From the NCBI GenBank assembly GCA_001566295.1, contig KQ964257.1, forward strand, positions 558,001-622,000: 64,000 bases of DNA, written 5' to 3'. Position 1 is the stretch's first letter, and every line of letters begins with the position of its first letter. Below are positions 33,501-44,625 of the stretch, piece by piece. Made by a program: the position numbers and the translations under genes. Below the pieces are notes generated by a model. The model saw only the letters and a program-made list of their open reading frames with translations, did no database searches and was not told where the DNA came from. This DNA comes from Microdochium bolleyi. Taxonomy: Eukaryota > Ascomycota > Sordariomycetes > Xylariales > Microdochiaceae.

Positions 33501-36500
33501 AGCGGGACTTCTTTATCACAGATGGAGATGATATACTATTTCTCCTCGCGGAACACGGCAACGATGAAGTTTTCGGTGTCGTCTCAACACAGGTACCACT
33601 GGACGTGCATAAGAAAGACCGATCAAGTCGAACCATCCTCAGCCACGCTGTGTTATCGGAAAGTGTATTCATTGTGCGAAAGATTCTCGACCACGGCGCC
33701 GAGACCGAGTCTACTGACAGCGCCAGCCGGACACCCCTCAGTCACGCCGCAGAAGGCGGTTGTCACCCGGTTGTCCAAGTCCTCCTCCAGAGCGGCGCTA
33801 ATGTCAACACCTCTGATGTTGCCGGTCGTACACCTCTCATCTACGCCGCAGAGAAGGGTTGGGGAACCGTCATCCAAGCACTTATCAATTATGGCGCCGA
33901 TGTCAATACCGCTGATAGCGACCGTCGAACACCTCTTCATTTCGCCGTAAAACGCGGCCACAACGACGTAGTCCAGAAGCTCATCAATTCGGGCGCCGAT
34001 GTCAATACCACTGATAGCGATCGTCGAACACCTCTTCATTTCGCCGCAGGGAGCGGCTATAACGACGTAGTCCAGAAGCTCATCAATTCGGGCGCCGATG
34101 TCAATACCACAGACAAGCATGGTTCTTACCCAATCCACTACGCTTGCTTGAATTCGTTAGGGACAGATCGGGAGCTGGTCATCGGATTATTGCTCGATCA
34201 TGGTGCCGCAATCGATGCCAAAGCTCATGACGGTAGAACACCGCATAGTATACTTGGTTCAACCAGTGTTGACGGGGCTGCGACGCTGCTTCCAAGTCCT
34301 CTGGATCTGACGCTACCTGCCGATTTAGTAATGCATCCAGAAGATACTGTTTACTCAATCACTTACACGAGACACGGATTATCAGCTGGCGACGAAGAAG
34401 TATCCACACTCCCATCACACGAGTGGAGCGTAGCTCCAAGCAAGCTGGCGGCGGAGGATGTAGGGCAAAGGGATGACCAACCAGGTGGCGTGGAGTGCAT
34501 CGACGAACTTGACGACACCAGATCAGAATACTCAGAAGCCGGTTCTCTCGCCGCAATCGAAGAGTCCTACTCTGCTGCACTCGCACAAAAGATTAGGGGC
34601 GACCTCGATCTTGCCAGTCAACAAATCAGCCCTGACGATTTCGAGCAGCTGAGCGCGAAATTCCCTGACCTACTCAGAGCTTTTTCCGCCGACCTTTCTC
34701 ACAGATCAAGCAACAAGATCGGTCGAGATGCTGGCTTCCATGTTCATAAAAACCGCGAGTAAGTGCAATTTCCAAACTGCCAAGTTGCTTCCTGTAGCGT
34801 CCTCTAATGACTGGACTGTCTCAAAGGTCAATTTCGCGGCAGCTGAAGAGTCTTCTACAAGTCGATTTGCTCGACAGATATCACGACTCAGATTCAGAGG
34901 CTAGCGTTGCGGAGCCTCTACACCCGGAGCCTAGCGTGGACTGGACTGAAAGGCGACGGCGAGTGTCGGAATGGACCAGCGACATTTCTTATACACAGCA
35001 ACCCACGTTGCCCGACCACCATCTCGATCCCCACCTCGACCCCTATCTCGGCCATGATGACTGGACCTCTGATATAGAGGCTCCGTCCTTCGAGATATAC
35101 AGAAACGCTCTAGATGCATCTGGGGCCTACAAATGGTTGCTGGTATCGATGCAAACACACTTCCACTTGAGTACGCCATTTACGAACACTATTCAGACCA
35201 TTGGGAAGACGATCAGAGGCCACCTACCACGAGAGAAGATCAGCAGACGAAGACCCACACCCAGACATAAGATTTCAATCGCGGTGGATTGGCAACCACT
35301 CGAGTTCCTCTTTCGACAAGGATACAACCTACCACCACAAGAAGTGGTCTCGCGAGTTATCGTCCTGACTGGCACCCCACGCCATGCTCAGGCATTGACC
35401 TGTCTCGATTACATGCAACGCACCTGGCCTATAACAGGGTCTCAAACAATGCAATGTCTGCAAAAGTTGCTGTGCCATGCGGCGGACGATCCCGGTGGAG
35501 GTAATGTGCAAAGTCCGGAGCCGTCATCAGTTGAAACCGTGGGCTAACAATAATGTCACCTGCAGCTGAAGAAGTTATCACTGACGAAGGCGAGTTATCC
35601 CTGGAATTATCGAGCAGTAGCGTGCTGGCCACTGCCACTGGGTCAGAGGCCTTTTTGAGCGAGGTAGGCGAGCAGTTGGCTTGGATGGGTGCCGCTATGC
35701 GCAACGCCAGAGAAGAAACCGGACTCACGGCAGTGTCCCCAGCCATCACACGTGTAGACCAGCAAGGCTCGATCAACCAACCGGCGAGTCGCTCAGGTAC
35801 AACGCAGCGCCCGATGCATTTCGCGATTAACTTCAACGAGCAAAGGTCTCACGATGCAGACGTTCCGGACATCACTCCGATGCTCGACAAAGGCCAATGC
35901 TGGCATGCATTGTTCAGAAATCCGGTTATCGTAGACGGCTTTCCGACCAGTCGGAGGCAAGCGCTTGATACAGGACTTGAAGTCACACTCGAGCTCATGG
36001 CTGCCCTCACAGATGCTTCAAGGGTCAACATCTTCCGCGGAATACCAATGATCAAGGGCTTTTCCAGCTTATTGTTTCCAACGCAACAAAGCACAGATGC
36101 CATAATGTGGCATCTCGTGTGCAATCAGAATGAAAGCCATGTGTCTTTCATGGAGGGCGTTACCTGCCACTCTATTGGGCTGGATCTTGGCGTTATTGAG
36201 AACAGTCGGCATATCATTGGGTGGTGTAGAGAGGCCAAGCTCTACGTCGGTAGGTGTTCAGTCTCCAGAGTCCAACGGGTCACGCTAAATTCTATATAGG
36301 AGCGCCCGATGCAAGCCACCCCGTGTCTTCTTCGACACTGCCCAAGGACACTCATACTGCAATGTTCGATGGCAGAGTCCTGGAAGCTGGTCGATTCGTT
36401 GACAGCCAGGGCATCATTAAAGGATCCAGAGAAATCCCACGTCATCTATCGCGAAACAAAGACTACTACACGCGGATGATGTGGCTGCAGACAAGGAAGA

Positions 36501-38509
36501 TAATTATGTGGGATGAGGGCGACAAGCGAGGCTGGCTTGCAGACGGGCTGAGCGTGCTCCTTCATCTTCTCAGAGCCCACATCCTGCATCACAGCACTGG
36601 ACAATTTCACCGGATTTTCCAGCTCAGGCCAGACAGCCTGCATTCGGAAGGCGACACACATAGCCCTGAGACCAGCGTGCAGATTTTGTTCGATGAGACC
36701 AATCTCGACCTTCGCGTCTTCCCAGCTGGAGACGTGCGTCTAAGAGATAGAGTTTCAGATATCTACAATTTCTTGGAACAAGCCGTGGACCACCAGGATG
36801 CGATCGACCGGTATTGCGGGCGGACCGCGCGGTCTACAAGACCTTGGGGTAAGCTAGAAGGCTGGGACTTCAAAGAGTTCGTCACCCTTTCGGATTTTGT
36901 CGAGCCGCGTACGGCGGACCTGGAACCGGCTGGGAGGAGTTGGGTCGACCTCACTCGATCCATGCGTACAGCTGTACTCTTCGGCAATAATTTTGGGGAT
37001 ATGATCAAGCCCAGTGACTTCTCTGGGAATTGCACTTGGGCCCAGGTCCCGACCGGCCAGTTCCTCCTCACTGCACTGGTGCAAGACCTAGGCGTTGAAC
37101 AGGTTTCTTGCAAATCTGGGAGACTCATGACAACAATTCAGGGCGGGGAGCTCGAATGGCACAGTCCAAGAGGCATTACATTTCAGCCATGTCCCTGCTC
37201 AGACCAATCGAGTTCGACACATCACAACTTTGTACAGGTGCTCCTGCCAAGGAACACATCGAGCGAATTCGCAATCCAGGAGACAGTCGTCTCACAAGGC
37301 TCAGCTTTACATCCTGGAGCTGTCGTTTTCGGATACAATCAACACTTCGGGTGGCAATGGAACGATTGGGGCGTGCCAACTAGATTAGAGCTGCCAGACC
37401 CGGTGCTGGCCGAGGCTGTCGAGCAGGCCTTCTCATCAGTCGAGCACGCCGACTCACCAGCACGAAGTGGCCATGATTCAGAAATCGTAGATGACACGCC
37501 GGCATATGCCACATTGCCTGAACCGGAGATTGGGATCATCTGCGCTCTTCCGAAAGAGCTGCGTGCAATACTGACACTCTTTGAATGCATGGAAAACCGC
37601 CGCCCGATCGAGCATGATCCGAACCATTATCGCTACGGCCATCTAGCGGGATACAGAGTCGTTGCAGCGGCGCTGCCTTCCGGTGTGTACGGAACCGCGA
37701 CAGCCGGGTCTGTCGCTACTCATCTTCGTCGAAGCTTTCCACAATTGCAGTTCTGCTTGCTGGTTGGCATCGGCGCGGGGGTCCCGAGGTTGCAACAAAA
37801 CGTCGACATCCGGCTTGGCGATGTCGTCGTTGGAGTGTCACAAGATGGCAGTGCAGATCTGATTTGGAACGGAGCAGGGAAGCTGCAAGACGGCAAACTC
37901 GAACATTCGCGGCACACCCTGCAAGGACCACCGAGCGATCTCAGAAGACTGGTCGCTTCACTTCAAGCAGACCCGGCGGATCAAGGATATTGCCAATTGA
38001 AGAAATACTTGCATAGGATCGAAAAAAAATGTCCCGAATACGCCCACCCAGGAGCTAAGCACGATAGGCTGTACGCGAGAGGGGATAAAGAGCAAGCTTA
38101 CAGCACCGGAGGTAGCCTCCAATATGAACAGATCATTCCCCGAGACGAACGTCCGACCAGTCGTCCTTACATACATTACGGCCCTATCGCCACCGGCCAA
38201 CTGCTGGTCAAGGATGCCGAATTGCGAGATCGTCTTGGAGCGGACCTCAACGTGTACTGCATAGAGATGGAGGCCGGTGGCGTCACTAACGAGATCCCAT
38301 GCCTGGTGATACGTGGCATCTGCGACTATGCGGACAACCGCAAGAACGACGATTGGCAGAACTACGCTGCCGCCACGGCGGCGGCGTACGCGGCATATCT
38401 CCTCACGCAAAGACGGGGCGAGTGTGCCTCACAAGCATGGACAAAGCGGAAAGGGAAACGCCCGGCAGAGGAGGACTTGCAATATCGGAGCAAAGCTAGA
38501 CGCAGATAG
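30557..38509 (+). CDS. Giant NLR: PNP-like / NACHT / ankyrin / C-module / PNP
   Basis: Exons 30557-34758, 34827-35500, 35566-36249 and 36300-38509 give 7770 nt and 2589 aa; all three joins keep phase, with introns of 68, 65 and 50 nt and CTAAT/CTAAC/CTAAA branch sites. Domains: a nucleoside-phosphorylase-like domain (about 39-345) with degenerate active-site motifs; NACHT NTPase with KPGAGKST (about 450-457; first P-loop Gly replaced by Ser) and LIDALDE (about 551-557); ankyrin repeats (about 1015-1235); a long C-terminal module seen in fungal ankyrin proteins (about 1401-2200); and a second phosphorylase domain (about 2258-2560) with ALPSGVYGTATAG, LLVGIGAGVP, YCIEMEAGG and RGICDYAD all intact. 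It ends in a basic KRKGKR...KARRR tail, possibly nuclear. Fungal NLRs mediate non-self recognition; PNP domains in immune proteins can act as nucleosidase effectors. The role here is inferred. Splitting into two genes at 34762 is possible but less likely. Confidence 0.82.
33899..34096 (+). repeat. Two near-identical 99-bp ankyrin units
   Basis: Units 33899-33997 and 33998-34096 each encode 33 residues starting DVNT and ending INSGA. They differ at only about 9 of 99 positions, and seven of those lie in one 15-base block encoding AVKRGH versus AAGSGY. The flanking ankyrin units are much more diverged. High internal conservation with local hypervariability is typical of fast-evolving fungal NLR repeat domains. 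Confidence 0.9.
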
Positions 38510-38626
38510 AATCTTGTTGTCAAGAGGTTCACGGAGCATCAGTTCTGAGGAAGAGTCCTCCTGTATCAGTCCATCGCTTGGTTCAAATAATTGGACGTTG
38601 TATACGTCGTCGTAACGAGCGGCCAC

Positions 38627-40670
38627 TCATTGTCCAGCTCCAAACATCCGACTTCGGCGGAGCCAAGCGGCGCTATCTGTACGATTCCTACTCCGTCGGA
38701 AGACGCTTGGTGTCGGAACAATCGTGGCCACACTTCCGGTCGTGTTTCTTCTCGTAGCTTCCTTGGTCTCTTGCTCTCCACGAGCAGCTTTTAGCTCCAA
38801 TTCGATATCTTCGGGTGACGATACCTTCACCAGACACTCGGAATTGCTTGATACTGTCGTCGCCGTTATCATTCGTTCAAGGTCTTGGCCGCCACTGTTG
38901 TCTCGGTGTGCTGACTGTGACGTCATCGAGCTGTCCAATTCGTGAAAGAGAACTCGATCCGAAGGCTGTGACGGTGACGATGGTTTGGCCTGCAGCATCA
39001 TCACAGGTGGTGAAGAGTAATGGCGATGCACGGCCACTTCCTCACGCAGTACAACTCCAGTCCGCTCTCTGACCGGAGCACTGCTTACCGGAATATAAGG
39101 TTGGAAGGGCTGTGCGGACCCCAATTTTGGAACGGGGGCAAACATCTTATGCAAGTCCGCGGCCTTCGCGCTCTGGTCACGCAACTGCGTGCTCAGACTT
39201 CTGTGGGGTTGTCGTCTGTCCGGCTCGCTGACTTGTCTTTGTCGCTGAAGCAGCCAGACGGGGTTCTCCACGACCACCTCTGGTAGTGTATCGTCGTACA
39301 TGTTCGGCAGTGGGACAACTTCTGGCCAGGAAGAAGCTTCTGAGATGCTCGTGCGACTGCGTGCTGGAGATGGTGGACGATACAGCCCTGAAATGGGGTT
39401 GGCCATTGGAGATGCCGAGTCTCCTCCATGGTTGATGGGCTTCTGTGTGAAGTGGCCCAAGTCTTTCTTGCTTTTGAAAGTGACGTTGCTCAGGTGATTC
39501 TGGGCGACTGATGACGACGATGAAACTGTCGCAGGTTGCGGAGGTGGCGACCATTGGTGAAACGGGACAATGCCATGTGACGCACCTGTTCTCTCACCTG
39601 TTTTTTCAGACATTGATCCGGGTCCTGAGTCTAGATCACTCCTCATGGACAGCAATGAAACTTTACTGTCCAGCGTCTGTCCTAGAGAAACACGAGAGCC
39701 GAAGAGGGCCTGGAGACCAGGCTGCTGATTGGATCTAGGAAGACTTATCGTGGAAGACGAGTTGAGATCAGCTGCGGACATTGTGTCCCGGGAAGATCTG
39801 GTGGTCAAGTCCCTGGAGATGCCGTCGTTAATCCATGGAAACTCCTCAACGGAGATAGGACGCGTGACCTCGCGGGACGTATGGTGGCCGATTGGCCGTC
39901 TTCCATACACCATCGTATCTTCCTGGAGTCTTCCGCCTGATATTTTCGATGGCGCGGCTATATAGCCAAAATCTGTTAGCGAGGTTCGGCCTGGGCATGA
40001 GATATGACCTACGTCCAAAGAGCTCTTGAACATGCGCCACTGAGGGTACTTTCATGCCCAGGAGAGCTTTCAAAAGGTCCACGTTGGCTATCTTCGAATC
40101 TCGAGATGAGACAGACGGTGATGAAGATTTGGGTTTCATTCCGATGTGATGCAAGGAAAGTCCGCCGCCAAGTCTCTGCACCGCCGCCTGAACAGCCTCC
40201 TTTTGGTACGGCAGGTTCTCGGCTAGCTTGCAAAATGTTTTGACGTCTTCGGAACTCCAGACCATGCTAGTACCATCTGGAACTTGCGATCCGGGGGCAA
40301 GGCTGGCGGATGCGGAGCACGTCCGATATTTCGTGAGGAGCGGCTGGAAATTCAATGCGTCGACCACGATTGTCGCCATAATCCCGCTGACCTCGCTCAG
40401 TTCGTGCGGGACATCGCGGAGATACTGCATCCTCTGGTCGCGTAGCTCGTGCAAGATCTGGACATCCCGGATGTTCTGGCGAAGGACGTTGAGATAGTGT
40501 CTCACTTCTGGGGGTATTGCTTGCGTGGAACCAAGCATACTCTCAGTGGCCTCAGCCACGGGAGAAACCTTCGAGATTAAGGAGCAATCGAAGTCCATGA
40601 TTCGTTTGATGCCAGAGATAGCTGTGGTGTGCGTGCAGCCCGTGCTGGTTGATGGGAGCTTCGACGCCAT
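38627..40670 (-). CDS. Unrecognised two-exon gene next to the NLR
   Basis: Exons 40670-40013 and 39957-38627 (minus strand) give 662 aa. The 55-nt intron has GTAGGT, a GCTAAC branch site and TATATAG, and splicing restores one long frame. Residues about 40-120 are predicted helical, with charged heptad-like segments such as NIRDVQILHELRDQ. A second short helical segment follows (SSEDVKTFCKLAENL to HHIGMKPK). Beyond residue about 215 the protein is Ser/Pro/Arg-rich and probably disordered. No enzyme motif, signal peptide or membrane helix is visible, and I do not recognise the family. It lies tail to tail with the NLR gene, only 117 bases between stops. A partner or regulatory role with the NLR is conceivable because fungal NLRs often sit beside their effectors, but nothing in this protein proves it. 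Confidence 0.65.
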
Positions 40671-41552
40671 CGCCGCGTTCGCGGCTCACCTGAAGCGAGG
40701 TGCGAGGCGATGCCTGCGTCGAGGACGTGCGTACTCCGTACATGAGCTCGGGACCGATGGCTCAAGGCTCGCTTCACCATACAGGGAGCTGATGTTGCTG
40801 GGCAGGGGGGCATGCGGCTAGCTGCACAGGAACATCCGACCACGGGACGCGGTTGTTGGGGACGACACCCAGCCTCCTGCTTGGACAAACAATGCGACTC
40901 TGTGCTATTTTCAGCTCGACGGTGACACTGTTGGGTCTCACACAATAGTCCAGAGTATCTGGTGTACTCCGTATGCGCACAAGGACAACACTCTCAGGCG
41001 AGCAGAGTTATTCTCAGAGCACAGCCCCGTCACTTTATCCACCGGGATGATCGGGAGTGAGACGATGCTCGGGACACCCACAGCCTGATCGACTTCCTTG
41101 AACACCGGGCGGACCATAAATAGACGATAGTGCTGGGGCCTGTGCCACACCTGCAGGAAAGCGGCTGAACTCTTCCTCCTGCCTGCAGGCTGCACTTACC
41201 AGCCCCTCTTCATATCGCCTCTCGATGTCATGCGGATCGATACTTCCAGGAGCCCTCGTCGACGCAACACGTCAAGTGCAATTGGCTCAGTGTCATCTTG
41301 AAGATTTAGTTTGTAAGGATAACATGTGAACCAGATGTGGGCACAACCAAACAGCCCTATCTATGCAGATTCATGGTTCGGATTTTTGAAGCACACGGTA
41401 TAGGAATACCACTGTAATTTAAGCAATCCTCGACTAGTTTGCAGATATGAGGATAATTCGTGCGATAACTCAGAAATGCACGACACTGAGTTGGGCAATC
41501 ACCGGCCCCAACATCGAAAAACTTCTGTCATGAAATGAAACGAAACACCATC
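40671..41552. other. Intergenic region, no supported gene
   Basis: About 880 bases between two minus-strand genes. It should contain the promoter of the unrecognised gene and the 3' end of the membrane-protein gene. No recognisable coding frame; locally AT-rich around 41280-41530. Confidence 0.4.
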
Positions 41553-42990
41553 TCACGCAGTCCTACTCTTCAGTACAGGCGCCATGACGACCACAGGCTC
41601 ACTGTAATGCCACCCAGCCTCGTCGCGGAGCTTCTCCAGACCCGGAAATGCGACGAGCTTGCGGGCCTCGGAACCTGTTGGGCTTTGATATACCCAGCAG
41701 AAGTCAGCAGGTTGTGAGAACAGAATGTAACCTAGCCTTGCACACTCCATGATGATCTGCTGGAGGTGATTGTCGTGCTCGTAGGCCTGCTTGCGGTCAT
41801 CGCTGACGAAGAAGAGCAAGAATTGCTTGAGAGCAAGTGCGAGCTGATGCGCCTGCGGTGCGACCTCGTCTTCGTTGACTAGTAAAGGTGTGCGCTCACT
41901 CCGGTTCGAGTTTAGAAGGAAGGCAGACAACTGACGCCAGCGGCTCAGGGCGGCGTCCATAGCTGCGGGAAGGAAGATTAGCAAGTGCTTGGCCGATGAT
42001 CTGATCACTGAAGCCCGTCTGCTTACCGTATGTACTTCCTCGATGATTCTCGATAGGGGGCAAACTCCGTACGACTGTGCCAAGGTTGCGCGGTAGCAAG
42101 GACACCGGACCAGGCTTGTGAACAGAACAAGCGCTGAATGCTGCCTGGGCAATGACAAGTCGAATGATGGTATGCCGCGAAAGAGGATCTCGAGCGGCCT
42201 TCGCCAGCTCGATGGAGCTGAAGTTGTCTGATCCCCCAGTACCGATGCTCAGACCGATTAGAGGTCTCGAAAGGATGTTGATATTCACATCAACGGGACG
42301 GAGGTCGAAATTATTTTCTACATGCTGTTGGATCAGGAGATCCAAGGAGCGAGCCTCCGCCACAATCTCGCTGTCAGGCTTCGAATCTAGCAGGTACTTG
42401 TCCAAAGTGTCTCCAGGATGTGATCGGGTCTCCGAAGCGACGACGCTGGGCAGCTGCTTTTCTGGTCGTGCGGCTAACTGGACTGGGGCATAAATCGAAG
42501 CTTGCGTGTGCTTTTTGGTTCTTCGAAGAACGAACCAAGCAATAAGAGCACCGATGAGCAGTCCTCCAAGAAGCGACCCGATCGCTGCTCCGGCAATAGC
42601 TCCCTGATTTGCAGAAGGTAGAGCTGGCTGCGTGGGCTCAGGTGAGCCAGTAGGTGTTGCGGAAGGACTAGTGAGTGGCTGGTTCGAAGTTGAACTCGGT
42701 GGTTGGAGTGGTGTTGCACTGCTCAGTTGAGTGGTAGGAGGAGATGTAGGTGATTGGTTTGGCGAAGGAGACGTTGCCGATTGATCTGGAGGAGTTGGTA
42801 GAGGTATGTTGATAGTTGCGAAGCTAGCAGAATTCTGCCAAGCGGCAAATGTACCAACCTCCACGACTGTCACTCCATTGACGACTGCCTTCTTTGTCAC
42901 CACAAGGACCTGCTCAATAGCGGGCCTGGGTGTTGGAGGTGCCCAACCTGCGTCTTGGGTGCCCGGGAGGGTGGTTGTGTTTGTGGTCAT
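41553..42990 (-). CDS. Fungal-specific Ser/Thr-rich single-pass membrane protein
   Basis: Exons 42990-42027 and 41962-41553 (minus strand) give 457 aa, joined across a 64-nt GTAAGC...CGCAG intron as STYAMDAALSRW. Residues 60-128 are Ser/Thr/Pro-rich and probably O-glycosylated. A Gly/Ala/Ile/Leu membrane helix spans about 130-157, followed by RRTKK. The cytoplasmic part holds a helical domain with IQQHVENNFDL and LFSQPADFCWVYQ, which I recognise as a widespread but unnamed Pezizomycotina domain (the FSQP-x-x-F signature). No cleavable signal peptide is seen; the family is often without one. The topology suggests a surface or wall sensor with a cytosolic signalling domain, but function is unknown. 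It sits between the NLR-adjacent gene and the HSP70-like gene, and shares an upstream region with the latter. Confidence 0.72.
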
Positions 42991-44625
42991 GGCGACAACT
43001 TCGATTTTTGTAATCCGGGTTGTGAGGATGCAGGGTGCTCAGAAGCAAATGTAGGATCTGAAATGCCCCTTCCCGGAACTAAGAACGGAGTTGTCACAAA
43101 GAGTGGCCTGAGGTGGTGTGTGAAGAAAAAGGTAAGTCGGTCTGAGCCACGGAGACAAGTTGGGACAAAACGAAAGACATTTTTCTTTGATCCCTGCGCC
43201 TCGAGGGTGCTCAGCTCGCGACTACAGGGACTGTTGTCGTGTCGCCGTAGCGCAAGAAGCCGCAGTTGCAGATCGGCCCACTCAGAGGGTTTTGAGAGCT
43301 CGCGTAAGCAAATCCAGCCCTCGACAGAACGTTCAAGTACTCCGAACGGTGCAGCTCCATGTTGACATGGGCCGTGCGCGCAACCGGGCTCGGGGACTGG
43401 TGCCAGGGACGATCAGCAGAAACAACCAGAAAAAGACCAAACACCCTTCCCGATTTCCACTCTCACCACCGCCAAGACCGCGAGGCTGTGGAACAACACG
43501 CCATGATAGGTCTTCGTGATAATCTGCAGGCTGACCACCACTAAAGGATGCTCGGTCCTGGCATGGGGTTCAAGGCCATGCCGACCAGGATGTCTACTCT
43601 GTATTGAGCGTCTTGTACTGTTGCTTTTTCTATCCGAGCACCGCACTGGGCGACTTGGGTAAGGCTATCCGAGCGGAAGCGCGTACGTCTGTGCGTGCCA
43701 TGGCACCAATCAAGTCGCGTCTTTTCGTTTGATCAGGCTGTGAGCTGTGTTGGCTTGCAGACAACTGAAGGTATGCAGTGATGCATCCCTGTCGAAATAA
43801 GACCGGAAGCAGCACTCTGCAGCATGGCCCGCTGATCCAGGACGGGCCTGAGCGGCTTGGGCTGCATACTGAGGAATTTCTTCTGCAGCCAAGGCCGCCC
43901 CTATCTACGCCCGGCTCCGAAACATCTGGCAAAGCCTTCCCAAGCCCCAGTTCCGCTCCAGTGTTCTTTCTCGATCTGGTCGGCCTCAAGCGAAAGACTA
44001 GCATGGTGGGCTGGTTTTCTGAGTGCAACAAAGTAAAAGAGGAATAATCTTTGAAGATTGAGCAGTGGGTTCACTAGGTGTTATCACATTGGAGCTCTTG
44101 GGCTATTCTTGGATAGCTTCCAAGGAACTTGTACAAGCCATGGTAAGGCTGCGGGACGTTCTCCAACTGTAGGGAACCCCAGTCCTCATGCAGGCGGCGG
44201 CGTTGGTGCCCCTGAAACAGGCCAAGCTCTTTCCAGGAGCGATTCGGGCGCGAGAGAGCCACTTAATTTTGCAGGTTCATGAGTCCCGACGAGAAAAGGC
44301 AAAGGCTCTCTCCCCGACGCCCAGGTCCGTACCACCCATCCCTGTTTCTACGCTACCTGTGAGGGGATAACTCTCATGTGCTATGGTAGGCTATGTACCA
44401 GCTGCCGCCACTTGAACAGCAATTTGATAGAGATCCTCGACTGTCAATTCGCTGATTCGTCACATATCTCCTTCATCTCTTGGTGCAGTCGTTCCTGCAG
44501 TATCGATACAGTGCATTGCTTTCGGTAACGGTGCTCAGCAATCTGTTCGAGATTTTCCAATCTGGCTCAAAGCGAGACCGACGCGCCTCCCCAAAGCAGA
44601 GACAGGTTGAGCTTGTGGACGCGCC
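42991..44625. other. Divergent intergenic region, no supported gene
   Basis: About 1.6 kb between the starts of the membrane-protein gene (minus) and the HSP70-like gene (plus). Only short unsupported frames are present. Confidence 0.4.

Noticed and set aside
34760..34762. TAA as the true end of a 1401-residue NLR
   Set aside because: It lies within a consensus donor, and splicing continues in phase into matching domains over three further exons.
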